From NCBI GenBank assembly GCA_039977295.1, contig JBDWDN010000011.1, positions 310,001 to 374,000 of the forward strand: DNA of 64,000 nt, written 5' to 3'. Positions 1 through 8,396 of the stretch are shown here, one piece after another; the first letter of the stretch is position 1, and each line of letters opens with the position of its first letter. The DNA comes from Hellea sp039977295. Its GTDB lineage: Bacteria; Pseudomonadota; Alphaproteobacteria; Caulobacterales; Maricaulaceae. The translations under genes and the position numbers were made by a program. A model generated the notes under the pieces. It had not been told where the DNA came from. It did not search any database and saw only the letters and a list, made by a program, of their open reading frames with translations.

Positions 1-177
1 GGTCACAATGACCACACCCAGAATGATTTCGCCAAATTCGCTTATGTTCGTATGGATAAGCTTAGGCGATAGACCAATCGTTGTCTTTGACCAGAAATAC
101 GCAAATACGGTACCATCCGCGAGTAATGTAATCCATGCCTGACGTTCAGGCTCACTCATATCTTCAATTTTTGTCAC
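1..177 (-). CDS. small membrane protein, C-terminally cut by the window edge
   Basis: The frame is open from a GTG at 175-177 to the window edge (59 codons visible). An AAGGAG box seven bases upstream of the GTG favours it over an in-frame ATG at 157-159, which has only a weak GAAG. The visible part has a short charged N terminus (begins TKIEDMSEPERQAW), then two largely hydrophobic stretches, the second ending LGVVIVT at the edge, so a small membrane protein is likely. I do not recognise the family. Its promoter region carries two identical-format palindromes (TGTAAA-N6-TTTACA), which suggests tight control by a dimeric repressor, possibly encoded next to it outside the window; that is inference. 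Confidence 0.6.
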   Translation of the reverse strand, partial: MTKIEDMSEPERQAWITLLADGTVFAYFWSKTTIGLSPKLIHTNISEFGEIILGVVIVT

Positions 178-195
178 GCCTCGTCTCCTTCACGG

Positions 196-213
196 TGTAA
201 ACTATGTTTTACA
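196..213. promoter_or_regulatory. operator-like palindrome TGTAAA-N6-TTTACA, site 1
   Basis: An 18 bp inverted repeat, TGTAAA CTATGT TTTACA, lies about 20 bp upstream of the GTG of the partial membrane protein gene. An overlapping palindrome, ACTATGT-N3-ACATAGT, shares its centre region. A second site of the same format lies 37 bp away centre to centre. Paired identical-format palindromes next to a start codon are typical operators for a dimeric helix-turn-helix repressor. The regulator is not in the window. Confidence 0.5.
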
Positions 214-232
214 TAGTGGGGGAAATGAGCGA

Positions 233-250
233 TGTAAAGTATTTTTTACA
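233..250. promoter_or_regulatory. operator-like palindrome TGTAAA-N6-TTTACA, site 2
   Basis: This is the second 18 bp copy, TGTAAA GTATTT TTTACA, with the same arms and the same 6 bp spacer length as site 1. It sits between site 1 and the 3' end of amn, in the likely promoter of the leftward partial gene. Confidence 0.5.
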
Positions 251-284
251 TTACTAAAAAATAGAGCGACGTGACGCGGCGCCT

Positions 285-1775
285 TTACCTAAAGACCGGA
301 TCATCCAGACTGCGTAATTTCCTCGAATGCAGCGTGCCTGATTGTGCGGCTTCTTTTAATATAGACATGGCTTCTAGGCCTATATTGAGGTGTTGCGCGA
401 CGCGGGAGCGATAAAACGCTTCGGCCGAGCCAGGGAGTTTTATTTCGCCGTGGAGCGGACGGTCGGAGACGCAAAGGAGCGTGCCGTATGGGACGCGGTA
501 GCGATAGCCATTGGCGGCGATGGTCGCGCTTTCCATATCAATGGCAATGGCGCGCGCTTGGTTGAGGCGTGTGCGCAGGCTGGCATAGCGCATTTCCCAA
601 TTTCGGTCATCCGTGGTCACAACAGTGCCGGTGCGGACATGCTGTTTCATCTCTTTGCCTGTCAATTCCATGACCTCACCAATCGCTTCAGTAAGGGCGA
701 TTTGCACTTCGGCAATTGTTGGAAGCGGAATCGTCGGAGGTAAGACTTCGTCTAGGATTTGATCGTCGCGCAGATAAGCATGAGCAAGGACAAAGTCGCC
801 CAATGTTTGCGTATTGCGCAGCCCCCCGCAATGACCCAGCATCAGCCAGCAATGGGAGCGCAGCACAGCAACATGGTCCGTAATTGTTTTCGCGTTAGAC
901 GGGCCGACGCCGATATTGATAATAGTAACGCCTTCATTATTATCACACATAAGGTGATAGGCTGGCATTTGCGGGAGCTTAAATTTAGGGTCGGGTTTAT
1001 AGTCCTCTGGATTGGTAATGAGGCCAACGCCCGGGCTAGAGAAGCTGTAGCACTCTTCCGTTTTAATAACCTCTTTCGCGTGTTCAATGAACTCATCTAC
1101 ATAGCGTTGGTAGTTCGTGAAGATCACGAATTTTTGGAAATGAGAGGGCTGCGTACCGGTGTAATGCTTAAGCCGTTGCAGTGAATAATCCGTGCGCGGC
1201 GCTGGGAAGAGGCTAAGCGGTAGGGGGGCGTCATTGGGATGCTCAAATGCGCCGTCTGCGAGATCGTCATTAATGTGTTTAAGGTCAGGTAGCGGGAAAT
1301 AATCGCCAATATCCTTAGCCGCGCCTTTGTTCATTTCGAAAGAGGATGGGTCAATGGCGAAGGCGACGGGGATCACTTCGTCGCTATAGCCGACATAATA
1401 ATCAACTTCATAGGCGGCCTCAATATGCCCTAGTTGATCGGTCAGATAGTCTTTGAATATTTCGGGGTGCGTAATGGAGGTGCCATACCAGCCTGCGCCG
1501 CGAATGCTCACAAAACCGTAAGGCTTAACGCCGTCGGGTTTCCTCTTACGTAAATGCAAAAGCAAGTAGGGATAGGTTACAGTGCGGTCACCGTGATACT
1601 CGCCTTTATCTGCGAATGCGGCGAAGGCATTATTTAGGTAATCTGTGGCGTCACTATAAAGCGCCTCTAATGTCTGAATGGCTTCGGGGATATTATCGCA
1701 ACTGCTGAGTTGGTCAAAAAAGTGGGGCGTATTGCCAATTTTGTTTAAAATGGTCTTTTCCTTTCGTACGGTCAT
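285..1775 (-). CDS. amn: AMP nucleosidase
   Basis: AMP nucleosidase (EC 3.2.2.4) hydrolyses AMP to adenine and ribose 5-phosphate in the cytoplasm and adjusts the adenylate pool. The 496-residue length fits the bacterial Amn family (about 480-500). The N-terminal Amn-specific domain covers roughly residues 10-180 (GAGWYGTSITHPEIF region). The C-terminal half is a nucleoside-phosphorylase fold, with the phosphate and base-binding stretches GVGPSNAKT and LGHCGGLRNTQ and the ribose-binding DMESATIAANGYRYRVP near residues 415-430. It opens the salvage island: ribose 5-phosphate and adenine link it to the ribokinase-like and phosphoribosyltransferase genes nearby. A short GGA box precedes the ATG. 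Confidence 0.95.
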   Translation of the reverse strand: MTVRKEKTILNKIGNTPHFFDQLSSCDNIPEAIQTLEALYSDATDYLNNAFAAFADKGEYHGDRTVTYPYLLLHLRKRKPDGVKPYGFVSIRGAGWYGTSITHPEIFKDYLTDQLGHIEAAYEVDYYVGYSDEVIPVAFAIDPSSFEMNKGAAKDIGDYFPLPDLKHINDDLADGAFEHPNDAPLPLSLFPAPRTDYSLQRLKHYTGTQPSHFQKFVIFTNYQRYVDEFIEHAKEVIKTEECYSFSSPGVGLITNPEDYKPDPKFKLPQMPAYHLMCDNNEGVTIINIGVGPSNAKTITDHVAVLRSHCWLMLGHCGGLRNTQTLGDFVLAHAYLRDDQILDEVLPPTIPLPTIAEVQIALTEAIGEVMELTGKEMKQHVRTGTVVTTDDRNWEMRYASLRTRLNQARAIAIDMESATIAANGYRYRVPYGTLLCVSDRPLHGEIKLPGSAEAFYRSRVAQHLNIGLEAMSILKEAAQSGTLHSRKLRSLDDPVFR

Positions 1776-1864
1776 ATCTTATCCGTCCGAATGACAAATA
1801 AAATTTCCACGTCCTATCAAAAATGAAGGGGCGATGTCAATGTTTTTGCGTAAGAGTTATTTGC

Positions 1865-1896
1865 AAAAAAAAATGGAGAGCCAAGGCCCTCCATTT
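1865..1896 (-). terminator. rho-independent terminator of the Oar-like receptor gene
   Basis: On the minus strand an 8 bp stem (AAATGGAG ... CTCCATTT, 10-base loop) is followed directly by a run of T. It sits about 25 bp after the stop of the receptor gene that ends at 1921, so it ends that transcript before amn. Confidence 0.85.
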
Positions 1897-1920
1897 GGAT
1901 TTAGTTATTAAGCGGTTAGC

Positions 1921-4900
1921 TTAGAATTCGTATTTCGCACCAAGCTGAATTTGCCAGAGTGAATTTTGAAGAACTTCCAGATTATTGATCCGGCTTTCGC
2001 TCTGCAAATTATTGTAGATGAATTGGTTCGTAGCTGGATCAATTTGTGCTGCAACTACACCACGCTCATATTCATACCGTGTTCGCTCAATCTGTCCCCA
2101 ATCACTATCGATTAGGTTTCCGATGTTCTCAAAATCAACAAAGAGCTTCGTCTTGTGACCTTTCATAAGGCCCGGCAATTCCTGCTGAAGACGTAGATCA
2201 AATATTGTTGTAGATTTAGATGTGTCGCCATTACGTGGCGTTACACCGCCAGCATATTGAGCCAACTCTGAACTATTGATGTAGTTGAAGAATTCTTGCT
2301 GAGCGGCGATATCGCCACCAAAAGAGGCAGCAGAGAAGGCCGGATCATTCGGTCCAGACGGTACATAGAGGAGATGACCAGCATCATCGACGCGGCTTTC
2401 ACGTGCACAACGTCCGCCGCCTGCATCAAAGACACAATTATTGTTTTCTTCGAAAGTATAGCTGTAAGGCTGACCTGAACGGTGCGTGCCGAAAAGCGAA
2501 ACTTTTGTTGCAAGATCATTAAAGAACTCTTTTTCCCAATTCACACGGAGTTTGAAATTGTTCTTTACTTCAAAGTTTGAAGTGCCGACGCTGAGGTCCG
2601 GGCGCTGTAAATCATAACGCGCTGAATCAGAGTAGTTTGATGTCGCAGTAGACGATGTCCCGCCCCCGAAATCATTGACGTCTGCATAAGTATAGCTGGC
2701 AAAAACATCGATATCACCAAAGGCTGTTTCCCAGTTCTTACTAGCTGAGAATGCAATCAAGAAGGCATTGCCTTCATCTACGCTTCCTACAGTAATTGCT
2801 TCGGGTCCACCTCCACAATCATAGACAGAACGTCCATCTGGACCTGCGCTCACAGCTTGACCGCAGCGAAGATCGTACCAGTAAGGTGTATTCTTTTGAA
2901 TATTATACAATAGGTCTGCTGAAAGGAGTAAATCCTCCAATAAGAAATTTGTATTTACTGATGCACCAAGGTTCATTTTCCAAACAGTCGGAATGCCAAA
3001 ACTATCATCCAAAGCGTTGACGCTGCCGTCAGGCGCTGTGTTCGCAAGTGCATCAAGTTGTGCTTGCGGGATGTATTGTCCGGTCGCCGCGTCAGGTGTT
3101 GTTGGTACGTTTACGACTCCAAATGCGTTAGCGCCATCATTTAGAACGCCATCGTTAGAGTAGCTGTTTGATATCCAAACTGTTGGCGCTCCGCCGGAGA
3201 AGCGGCCAACGCCGCCGCGAACGCGAATATTGTCAGTGGCATCAAGATCAAATGAGAAACGCGGGAGCAAAACCCCTTTACCTTGAAGGTCATTCGTATT
3301 GGAGAAACCATAGCGGTTGATAAAGTTTGCATTCTCACGAATATCGCCTTCTGACTCATAGAAATCATAACGAACACCAATATCGAATGTCAGGTTTCCT
3401 GTGACGTCCCACGTATCCTGAAGGTATAGGGAATTGTAATTATATCCCCAGATAGCACGAAGGTCATTTTCATCATTTGTGATGGCATTATTATAAAGCA
3501 GACCACTGGCTTGTGCATTGGCCAAATCATCAATGCTATCGAAGTAATATGTACCTTCTGAGTTTTGTGCAAAGAGGTTGTTCACATTAACTTCTTCACG
3601 CTCAAAACCAAATTTGAAGGTATGGTCGCCAGCAAAATATTCGCCTTTGAACTTCATGGTTAAAAAATCTTGATCTAATGAGTTACCATGGCGGAAACGG
3701 TCTGGACCAAATGCGATGTCTTGGTCATCCGAAGTGCCGTAAACACCGTCAACGCCAGGAGTACCGACAGCACCCAAGAAAAACTCAGCGCCATTAAGAG
3801 AGTTTTGCCCTGTTTTTTGATCCGTGTAGGCAACCTTTATTTCCGTAGAAAAGTTTTCAGTCCAATCAGAGAAGATATGACCGATATAAGAATTTACAGT
3901 TTCAGAACGTTCATACCAAGAGGATGAGAATGCTACATCTGCGTCCCCCAAGAAATTGTTACCATTTTGCTCCCGTATCGCAGAACCTGTCGTATTTAGA
4001 TATGTAAATTTGGCGCGATGATTATTATTAATGTTCCAGTCAATATTGGCTAAGATTTTTTCATCAGAGACGGGAGACTTTTCGAAGCCGCCAACGTCAA
4101 AACCCCATACATTCTGGACCGTCGATCTTACGAGGTCCGCATCAGCAGCGGTGACACCAATTTCGTTAACGGCATTTGATCCTAAAACCCCTGTTTGTGT
4201 TGTCGCGGATTCTTCAAATTTGTCATAAGAGACGAAGAAGAACAGTTTATCTTTGATAATTGGTCCGCCCAGTGTTCCGCCATAAGTTTTCTCGCTGAAA
4301 GATAGATCAAACTCTCTATCTTTTGATTTGTTACCGGCAAGTGAATCGTCTGTTGTGTAATAGAACGCAGAGCCGTGTAACTCGTTAGAACCAGATTTAG
4401 TAACAGCATTAATTGTGCCGCCCGTGAAGCCATTATATTCAACATCAAATGGTGCCGTTAGAACAGATAATGACTCGATGGCATCAAATGAAATCGGTGA
4501 ACGTTGGGTCGGGTAACCGTTCGCATTTAGTCCGAAACGGTCATTAAGAGCAACACCGTCAATCGTAAGCGTGTTAAAACGGTTATTCGCGCCAGCAATT
4601 GAGAGTTCCTTCGCTCCACCAGATTGTACATTAATCGAGACGAATGGGTCTTGCTCCGCAGCATCAGCAATGTCGCGATCAATAGATGCAATCTCATTCA
4701 ATGCTTCAAGGCCAAAGCTTGACGCTAAACCTTCGTTTTTGAAGCCAGCTGAAGAAATGATTTGGCCAGTTGCAACAACTTCGTCAGACGTTGAGACTGC
4801 TAAGTCTAGAGGGTAAGTTTGGTCAACTGACAGATAGATATCTTCAACTGTTGTGCCTTGAATGCCCGTACCGCCAATTGTAACAGTGTAAGGGCCACCG

Positions 4901-5148
4901 ACGCGAAGGCCGCGCGACATAAAAACACCACTTGAATTTGTTGAAACTGTAGAGACTGTGCCGGTTGGTTCATGAGTAATGATGATAGTTGCGTCAGTTA
5001 CGGGCGCGCCGGAATTTGAAAGGATTTCGCCGCGCATAGATGAGGTCGTGACTTGTGCGTAAGCTGCAGTCGTTACGCCCATCGTCAGGGCGAGAGCTGA
5101 TGTGCTCAGAATGGCCCGAAGACCGAGTGATGTGATTTGTGAATTCAT
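1921..5148 (-). CDS. Oar-like TonB-dependent outer membrane receptor with N-terminal carboxypeptidase-regulatory-like domain
   Basis: A 1075-residue outer membrane receptor. It has a signal peptide ending near TAAYAQ (residue 32), then an Ig-like carboxypeptidase-regulatory domain (about 33-125: MRGEILSNSGAPVTDATIII, the usual opening of Oar proteins). A possible TonB box, DEVVATG, precedes the plug (about 150-260: IAGANNRFNTLTIDGVALND). A long beta barrel ends in aromatic Phe (GAKYEF), the outer membrane assembly signal. The substrate cannot be read from sequence. Neighbours on both sides are nucleoside and nucleotide salvage genes, which makes a nucleic-acid-derived or peptide substrate thinkable, but that is inference from context. 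It diverges from udk across a 281 bp promoter region and has its own terminator. Confidence 0.9.
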   Translation of the reverse strand: MNSQITSLGLRAILSTSALALTMGVTTAAYAQVTTSSMRGEILSNSGAPVTDATIIITHEPTGTVSTVSTNSSGVFMSRGLRVGGPYTVTIGGTGIQGTTVEDIYLSVDQTYPLDLAVSTSDEVVATGQIISSAGFKNEGLASSFGLEALNEIASIDRDIADAAEQDPFVSINVQSGGAKELSIAGANNRFNTLTIDGVALNDRFGLNANGYPTQRSPISFDAIESLSVLTAPFDVEYNGFTGGTINAVTKSGSNELHGSAFYYTTDDSLAGNKSKDREFDLSFSEKTYGGTLGGPIIKDKLFFFVSYDKFEESATTQTGVLGSNAVNEIGVTAADADLVRSTVQNVWGFDVGGFEKSPVSDEKILANIDWNINNNHRAKFTYLNTTGSAIREQNGNNFLGDADVAFSSSWYERSETVNSYIGHIFSDWTENFSTEIKVAYTDQKTGQNSLNGAEFFLGAVGTPGVDGVYGTSDDQDIAFGPDRFRHGNSLDQDFLTMKFKGEYFAGDHTFKFGFEREEVNVNNLFAQNSEGTYYFDSIDDLANAQASGLLYNNAITNDENDLRAIWGYNYNSLYLQDTWDVTGNLTFDIGVRYDFYESEGDIRENANFINRYGFSNTNDLQGKGVLLPRFSFDLDATDNIRVRGGVGRFSGGAPTVWISNSYSNDGVLNDGANAFGVVNVPTTPDAATGQYIPQAQLDALANTAPDGSVNALDDSFGIPTVWKMNLGASVNTNFLLEDLLLSADLLYNIQKNTPYWYDLRCGQAVSAGPDGRSVYDCGGGPEAITVGSVDEGNAFLIAFSASKNWETAFGDIDVFASYTYADVNDFGGGTSSTATSNYSDSARYDLQRPDLSVGTSNFEVKNNFKLRVNWEKEFFNDLATKVSLFGTHRSGQPYSYTFEENNNCVFDAGGGRCARESRVDDAGHLLYVPSGPNDPAFSAASFGGDIAAQQEFFNYINSSELAQYAGGVTPRNGDTSKSTTIFDLRLQQELPGLMKGHKTKLFVDFENIGNLIDSDWGQIERTRYEYERGVVAAQIDPATNQFIYNNLQSESRINNLEVLQNSLWQIQLGAKYEF

Positions 5149-5246
5149 TATAACCTCTTTGGATGCGAGAGTTAGGGTGGGATGACGTATGTCGCGTGCC
5201 CCCTATATGACTCCAATCACGGAATTATGACAGTTTAGTTAGGTAA

Positions 5247-5261
5247 TTAACTGTGAATTAA
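5247..5261. promoter_or_regulatory. CtrA-like box TTAA-N7-TTAA
   Basis: TTAA CTGTGAA TTAA lies in the divergent region between the Oar-like receptor gene and udk. It matches the CtrA core spacing but lacks the flanking C of the full TTAA-N7-TTAAC consensus on either strand. It overlaps one arm of a longer-range inverted repeat. Confidence 0.3.
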
Positions 5262-5337
5262 GACTTTTTTTTTGATTCGTTGCATCTATGCCACAGTTTT
5301 AAGGGGTTTAAGGCATGACCTACCCCATAATTCACAG
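5251..5337. repeat. 10 bp perfect inverted repeat in the divergent promoter region
   Basis: CTGTGAATTA at 5251-5260 is repeated in inverted orientation as TAATTCACAG at 5328-5337, with 67 bp between. It lies between the divergently transcribed Oar-like receptor gene and udk. The arms could be paired sites for one regulator controlling both genes; a hairpin role is less likely with so long a loop. Confidence 0.35.
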
Positions 5338-5429
5338 GTTTTGGGGATTTTGACTCGCAAATCGCCGAATCACTCGCTACGGATAAGCGGCCCAATGAGA
5401 ATTCGGCGAAATTTGAGAGAAGCGCTTGC

Positions 5430-6068
5430 ATGTCAGTCATTATCGCTATCGCCGGGGGAAGCTGCTCTGGTAAAACAACATTAGCGCGCCACTTGCAGCA
5501 CCGCTTGGGGGCGTCAGAGGCGATGCTTATTCGCCAAGATGACTATTACTTTGATATACGCGACCGGGCAGAAGGCGATGAAATGCCTAATTTCGATGTG
5601 CCCGAAGCCTTGGATTTTGCTTTGTTGGCGGAGAATATCCAAACGCTGAAAGACGGAGAGGCCGTGCAGCTCCCAAATTATGATTTTACAACCCATCAAC
5701 GTATTCGCGCGACAGAGCCGTTAGACGCAAAAACATTTACGATTGTAGAAGGGCTTTTACTGCTCAATGATCCTATTGTTCGGCAACAGGCTGATGTCTC
5801 AATCTATATGCGCTGCCCGTATGAGACCCGCTTCGAGCGCCGCTTAGCACGTGATGTGGCGGAGCGTGGCCGTACAGAAGAATTCGTTCATCACCAATTC
5901 GCGCAGGACGTAGAGCCGGCGCACCAGAAATATATCCAGCCCTCTGCAGAGCATGCGGACATCATTGTCATCCAAGATGACTATGTTGCCCATGTTGACG
6001 ATGTCATTGACCGCATCATTGCGGCGCTTCCAAATATCGACGCCCCGCAATTGAGCTTGGCACTTTGA
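5430..6068 (+). CDS. udk: uridine kinase
   Basis: Uridine kinase phosphorylates uridine and cytidine to UMP and CMP (EC 2.7.1.48) in pyrimidine salvage. The 212 residues fit the family. The Walker A loop GGSCSGKTT sits at residues 9-17. The DDYYF motif near residue 37 and the PNYDFTTHQR stretch (about 87-96) are typical nucleoside-binding segments of Udk/PRK kinases. VEGLLLLND follows as the Walker B-like region, and an RRLARDVAERGR segment fits the lid. It is followed after 25 bp by the nucleoside transporter gene, so uptake and trapping are probably co-transcribed. The upstream region is shared with the divergent receptor gene. Confidence 0.93.
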   Translation: MSVIIAIAGGSCSGKTTLARHLQHRLGASEAMLIRQDDYYFDIRDRAEGDEMPNFDVPEALDFALLAENIQTLKDGEAVQLPNYDFTTHQRIRATEPLDAKTFTIVEGLLLLNDPIVRQQADVSIYMRCPYETRFERRLARDVAERGRTEEFVHHQFAQDVEPAHQKYIQPSAEHADIIVIQDDYVAHVDDVIDRIIAALPNIDAPQLSLAL

Positions 6069-6093
6069 GCTTAAATATACTAAGGCCGTAATT

Positions 6094-7326
6094 ATGAATC
6101 ATCCTGCTTTCGGTCTTATTGGCGTTTTCCTTATCCTTTTCGTGGCGTGGCTACTGTCCGAGAATAAGAAAGCCATTCGCCCTCGAACGGTAGTGGTGTG
6201 TTTTGCCTTACAAGTTTTAATCGCCGTATTGGTGCTTTACGTGCCGTTTGGCCAAAAAGTTCTGACGGGAATGTCAGATAAGGTCACGACATTGCTGTCC
6301 TATGCCAATGCCGGAATTGATATGATTTTTGGCGGTTTGGCGGCGGATAATATTGGCTTTAGCTTCCTTGTCCGTGTGCTGCCCGTTGTTATTTTCTTCG
6401 CGGCGCTGATGGAAGTCATGTATCACATGAAGATTATGCAATTTGTTGTGCGTTATGGCGGGCGCGCTGTAAGGTGGCTCACGGGAACACGTCCTGTCGA
6501 ATCTCTCAATGTCATTGCGAATGTCTTCGTCGGGCAAACCGAAGCGCCGCTCAGTCTCAAACCCTATCTGCCAAGTATTTCACGTGCTGAGCTCTTCACC
6601 ATTATGGTATCAGGCATGGCCTCTATCGCGGGTACGGTGTTAGCGGGTTATATTCAGCTCGGCATTCGTCCTGAATATCTTATCGCGGCCTGTTTCATGT
6701 CCGCGCCTGCGGGTCTTTTAATGGCGAAAATCATTATGCCAGATGATCCAAAAGACGCCGCCAAGCCGGTTGATGAAGTTTTTGACCTCGCCGATGATCG
6801 TGAGCATGCCAATGTTATATTAGCCGCTGCGGTCGGGGCGCAAAACGGAATGAAGCTGGCGGTGAATATCGGCGCGATGCTCCTCGCCTTTGTCTCCCTG
6901 ATAGCATTGTGTAATGGATTGCTCGGCTGGGCAGGCGGGTTCTTCGGAATGGAAGACCTCACCATTCAAACGATTCTTGGGATAATCTTTTCGCCTGTCA
7001 TGTTGGCACTCAACGTTCCCTGGGCCGAAGCTCAACAAGCGGGGGCTATCTTTGGGGAGAAAATCGTCCTCAACGAATTCATCGCCTATATCAGCCTCGT
7101 CAATGTGCAGGACACGCTCTCGGAACGCACTGTCGTTATTCTGACATTTGCGCTATGCGGTTTTGCTAATTTCAGCTCCATCGCCATTTTGCTCGGTGGG
7201 CTTGGGGCGCTTATTCCTGACCGTATGTCGGAAATGGCAAAAATGGGCATCAAAGCCGTCACGGCGGCGTCGCTCGCAAACCTGATGAATGCTGCTCTCG
7301 CTGGGATACTGGTCAGCGGTTTCTAA
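6094..7326 (+). CDS. nupC: concentrative nucleoside transporter (CNT/NupC family)
   Basis: An inner membrane ion-coupled nucleoside symporter. The 410-residue length and organisation fit the CNT family: an N-terminal pair of helices, a nucleoside-recognition (gate) region around residues 95-200 with GQTEAPLSLKPYLP (the conserved G-Q-T-E-A nucleoside and sodium site), and a C-terminal core with NEFIAYISL and LCGFANFSSIAILLGGLGAL (conserved FANF-SI motif). It lies 25 bp behind udk and converges with the oxygenase gene. An AAGG box precedes the ATG. The receptor upstream would supply the outer membrane step if its ligand is nucleoside-like; that is inference. Confidence 0.93.
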   Translation: MNHPAFGLIGVFLILFVAWLLSENKKAIRPRTVVVCFALQVLIAVLVLYVPFGQKVLTGMSDKVTTLLSYANAGIDMIFGGLAADNIGFSFLVRVLPVVIFFAALMEVMYHMKIMQFVVRYGGRAVRWLTGTRPVESLNVIANVFVGQTEAPLSLKPYLPSISRAELFTIMVSGMASIAGTVLAGYIQLGIRPEYLIAACFMSAPAGLLMAKIIMPDDPKDAAKPVDEVFDLADDREHANVILAAAVGAQNGMKLAVNIGAMLLAFVSLIALCNGLLGWAGGFFGMEDLTIQTILGIIFSPVMLALNVPWAEAQQAGAIFGEKIVLNEFIAYISLVNVQDTLSERTVVILTFALCGFANFSSIAILLGGLGALIPDRMSEMAKMGIKAVTAASLANLMNAALAGILVSGF

Positions 7327-7344
7327 CGCAGCTTTTAGGTAAGT

Positions 7345-8286
7345 TTAAACCTTTATAAGCCCAATTTCGATAAGCCGCTCGGTCAAGTAATCACCAGCCG
7401 TGATATCAGGCTCTGCTGTGCCGCCCATATCAAGACAGCTTTGCAGCGGGCTAATCACCGCGTCATTATTAAGATGCAAAAAGAACGGTTTGGAGTAACG
7501 CGGAAACTTTGACCGCTCAGGTGCAGGATTTAAGACCCGATGCGTTGTCGAGGGTAAGATACCTGCTGTCATGCGCTGGAGCATATCTCCAACATTAACA
7601 ACAATCGCGCCTTCTGGGGCATTCACATTCAGCCATTCTCCCGAACGGTGCTTAGCTTGCAGGCCAGCTTCTTCTGCGCCAAGCAAAAGCGTGATGAGGT
7701 TGATATCTTCATGCGCGCCCGCGCGTTCTGTGCCCTCGGGCGGAGGGGTTTTCTGCGGCGGGTAATGCAGCAGGCGCAGTATAGAATTGCCGACATTGAC
7801 ACGGCTATCAAACCAATCTTCTTCCAGGCCAAGGTAAATCGCGACAGCGCGAAGGAGCTCAGCGCCAAAATCATCCAAGGCCTCGTAAAGCCCGCGTGTG
7901 CTCTGATCAAATCCGTCTATTTCTGATACGCTTGGCGTGTCTTTCATTGTGTCGCGATAAGGCGAATCCGTTGGAAGCTCGCGCCCCGTATGCCAAAACT
8001 CTTTGAGATCAGCCTCTTTCTTGCCCTTGGCATTCTCTGTGCCCATCGGAGAGTGGCCGCGTTGAAAACCATCCTCTGGATCTGCATATTTGCGTTTAAT
8101 ATCATCATTTAAGGCGAAATATTCTTTGGAGCGCTCATCGGCGGCGTCAATTATAGCCTGCGGAATTGTATGATCTGAGATGATTGCAAAGCCCGTCTCT
8201 TTAAACGAGTCGCCAAAAGCTTTGGCAAAGGCCGCTTTGTCTTGTTTCCAAAGATTAAAGCTTATCGGATCTATCGTAATCATCAT
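7345..8286 (-). CDS. 2-oxoglutarate/Fe(II)-dependent oxygenase, isopenicillin-N-synthase-like family
   Basis: A 313-residue cytoplasmic non-haem iron oxygenase. An N-terminal DIOX_N-type domain (about 1-130) is followed by a 2OG-Fe(II) jelly-roll domain. The iron triad is visible as HED in GAHEDINLITLLL (about residues 191-193) and the distal His in STTHRVLNP, with the 2-oxoglutarate-binding R-x-S in PRYSKPFF. These proteins are annotated broadly as IPNS-family oxygenases and the substrate is unknown. It is embedded in a nucleoside salvage island, so a base, nucleoside or sugar substrate is worth considering; that is inference. Either of two adjacent ATG codons could start it. It faces away from the ribokinase-like gene. 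Confidence 0.85.
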   Translation of the reverse strand: MMITIDPISFNLWKQDKAAFAKAFGDSFKETGFAIISDHTIPQAIIDAADERSKEYFALNDDIKRKYADPEDGFQRGHSPMGTENAKGKKEADLKEFWHTGRELPTDSPYRDTMKDTPSVSEIDGFDQSTRGLYEALDDFGAELLRAVAIYLGLEEDWFDSRVNVGNSILRLLHYPPQKTPPPEGTERAGAHEDINLITLLLGAEEAGLQAKHRSGEWLNVNAPEGAIVVNVGDMLQRMTAGILPSTTHRVLNPAPERSKFPRYSKPFFLHLNNDAVISPLQSCLDMGGTAEPDITAGDYLTERLIEIGLIKV

Positions 8287-8396
8287 ATATCTTTCACTAT
8301 CGGGTCGGCCTCGTTAACATAATTGTGCGGAATTTAAAACGGCTTTTGAGATTCCGTCCACATAGATTACAGATAATGCAAATTGGCGAGGAAAAT

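Noticed and set aside
390..1184. Plus-strand open frames of 117 and 141 codons
   Set aside because: They lie antisense to amn, whose protein is clearly recognisable. No protein features are visible and they are shadow frames.
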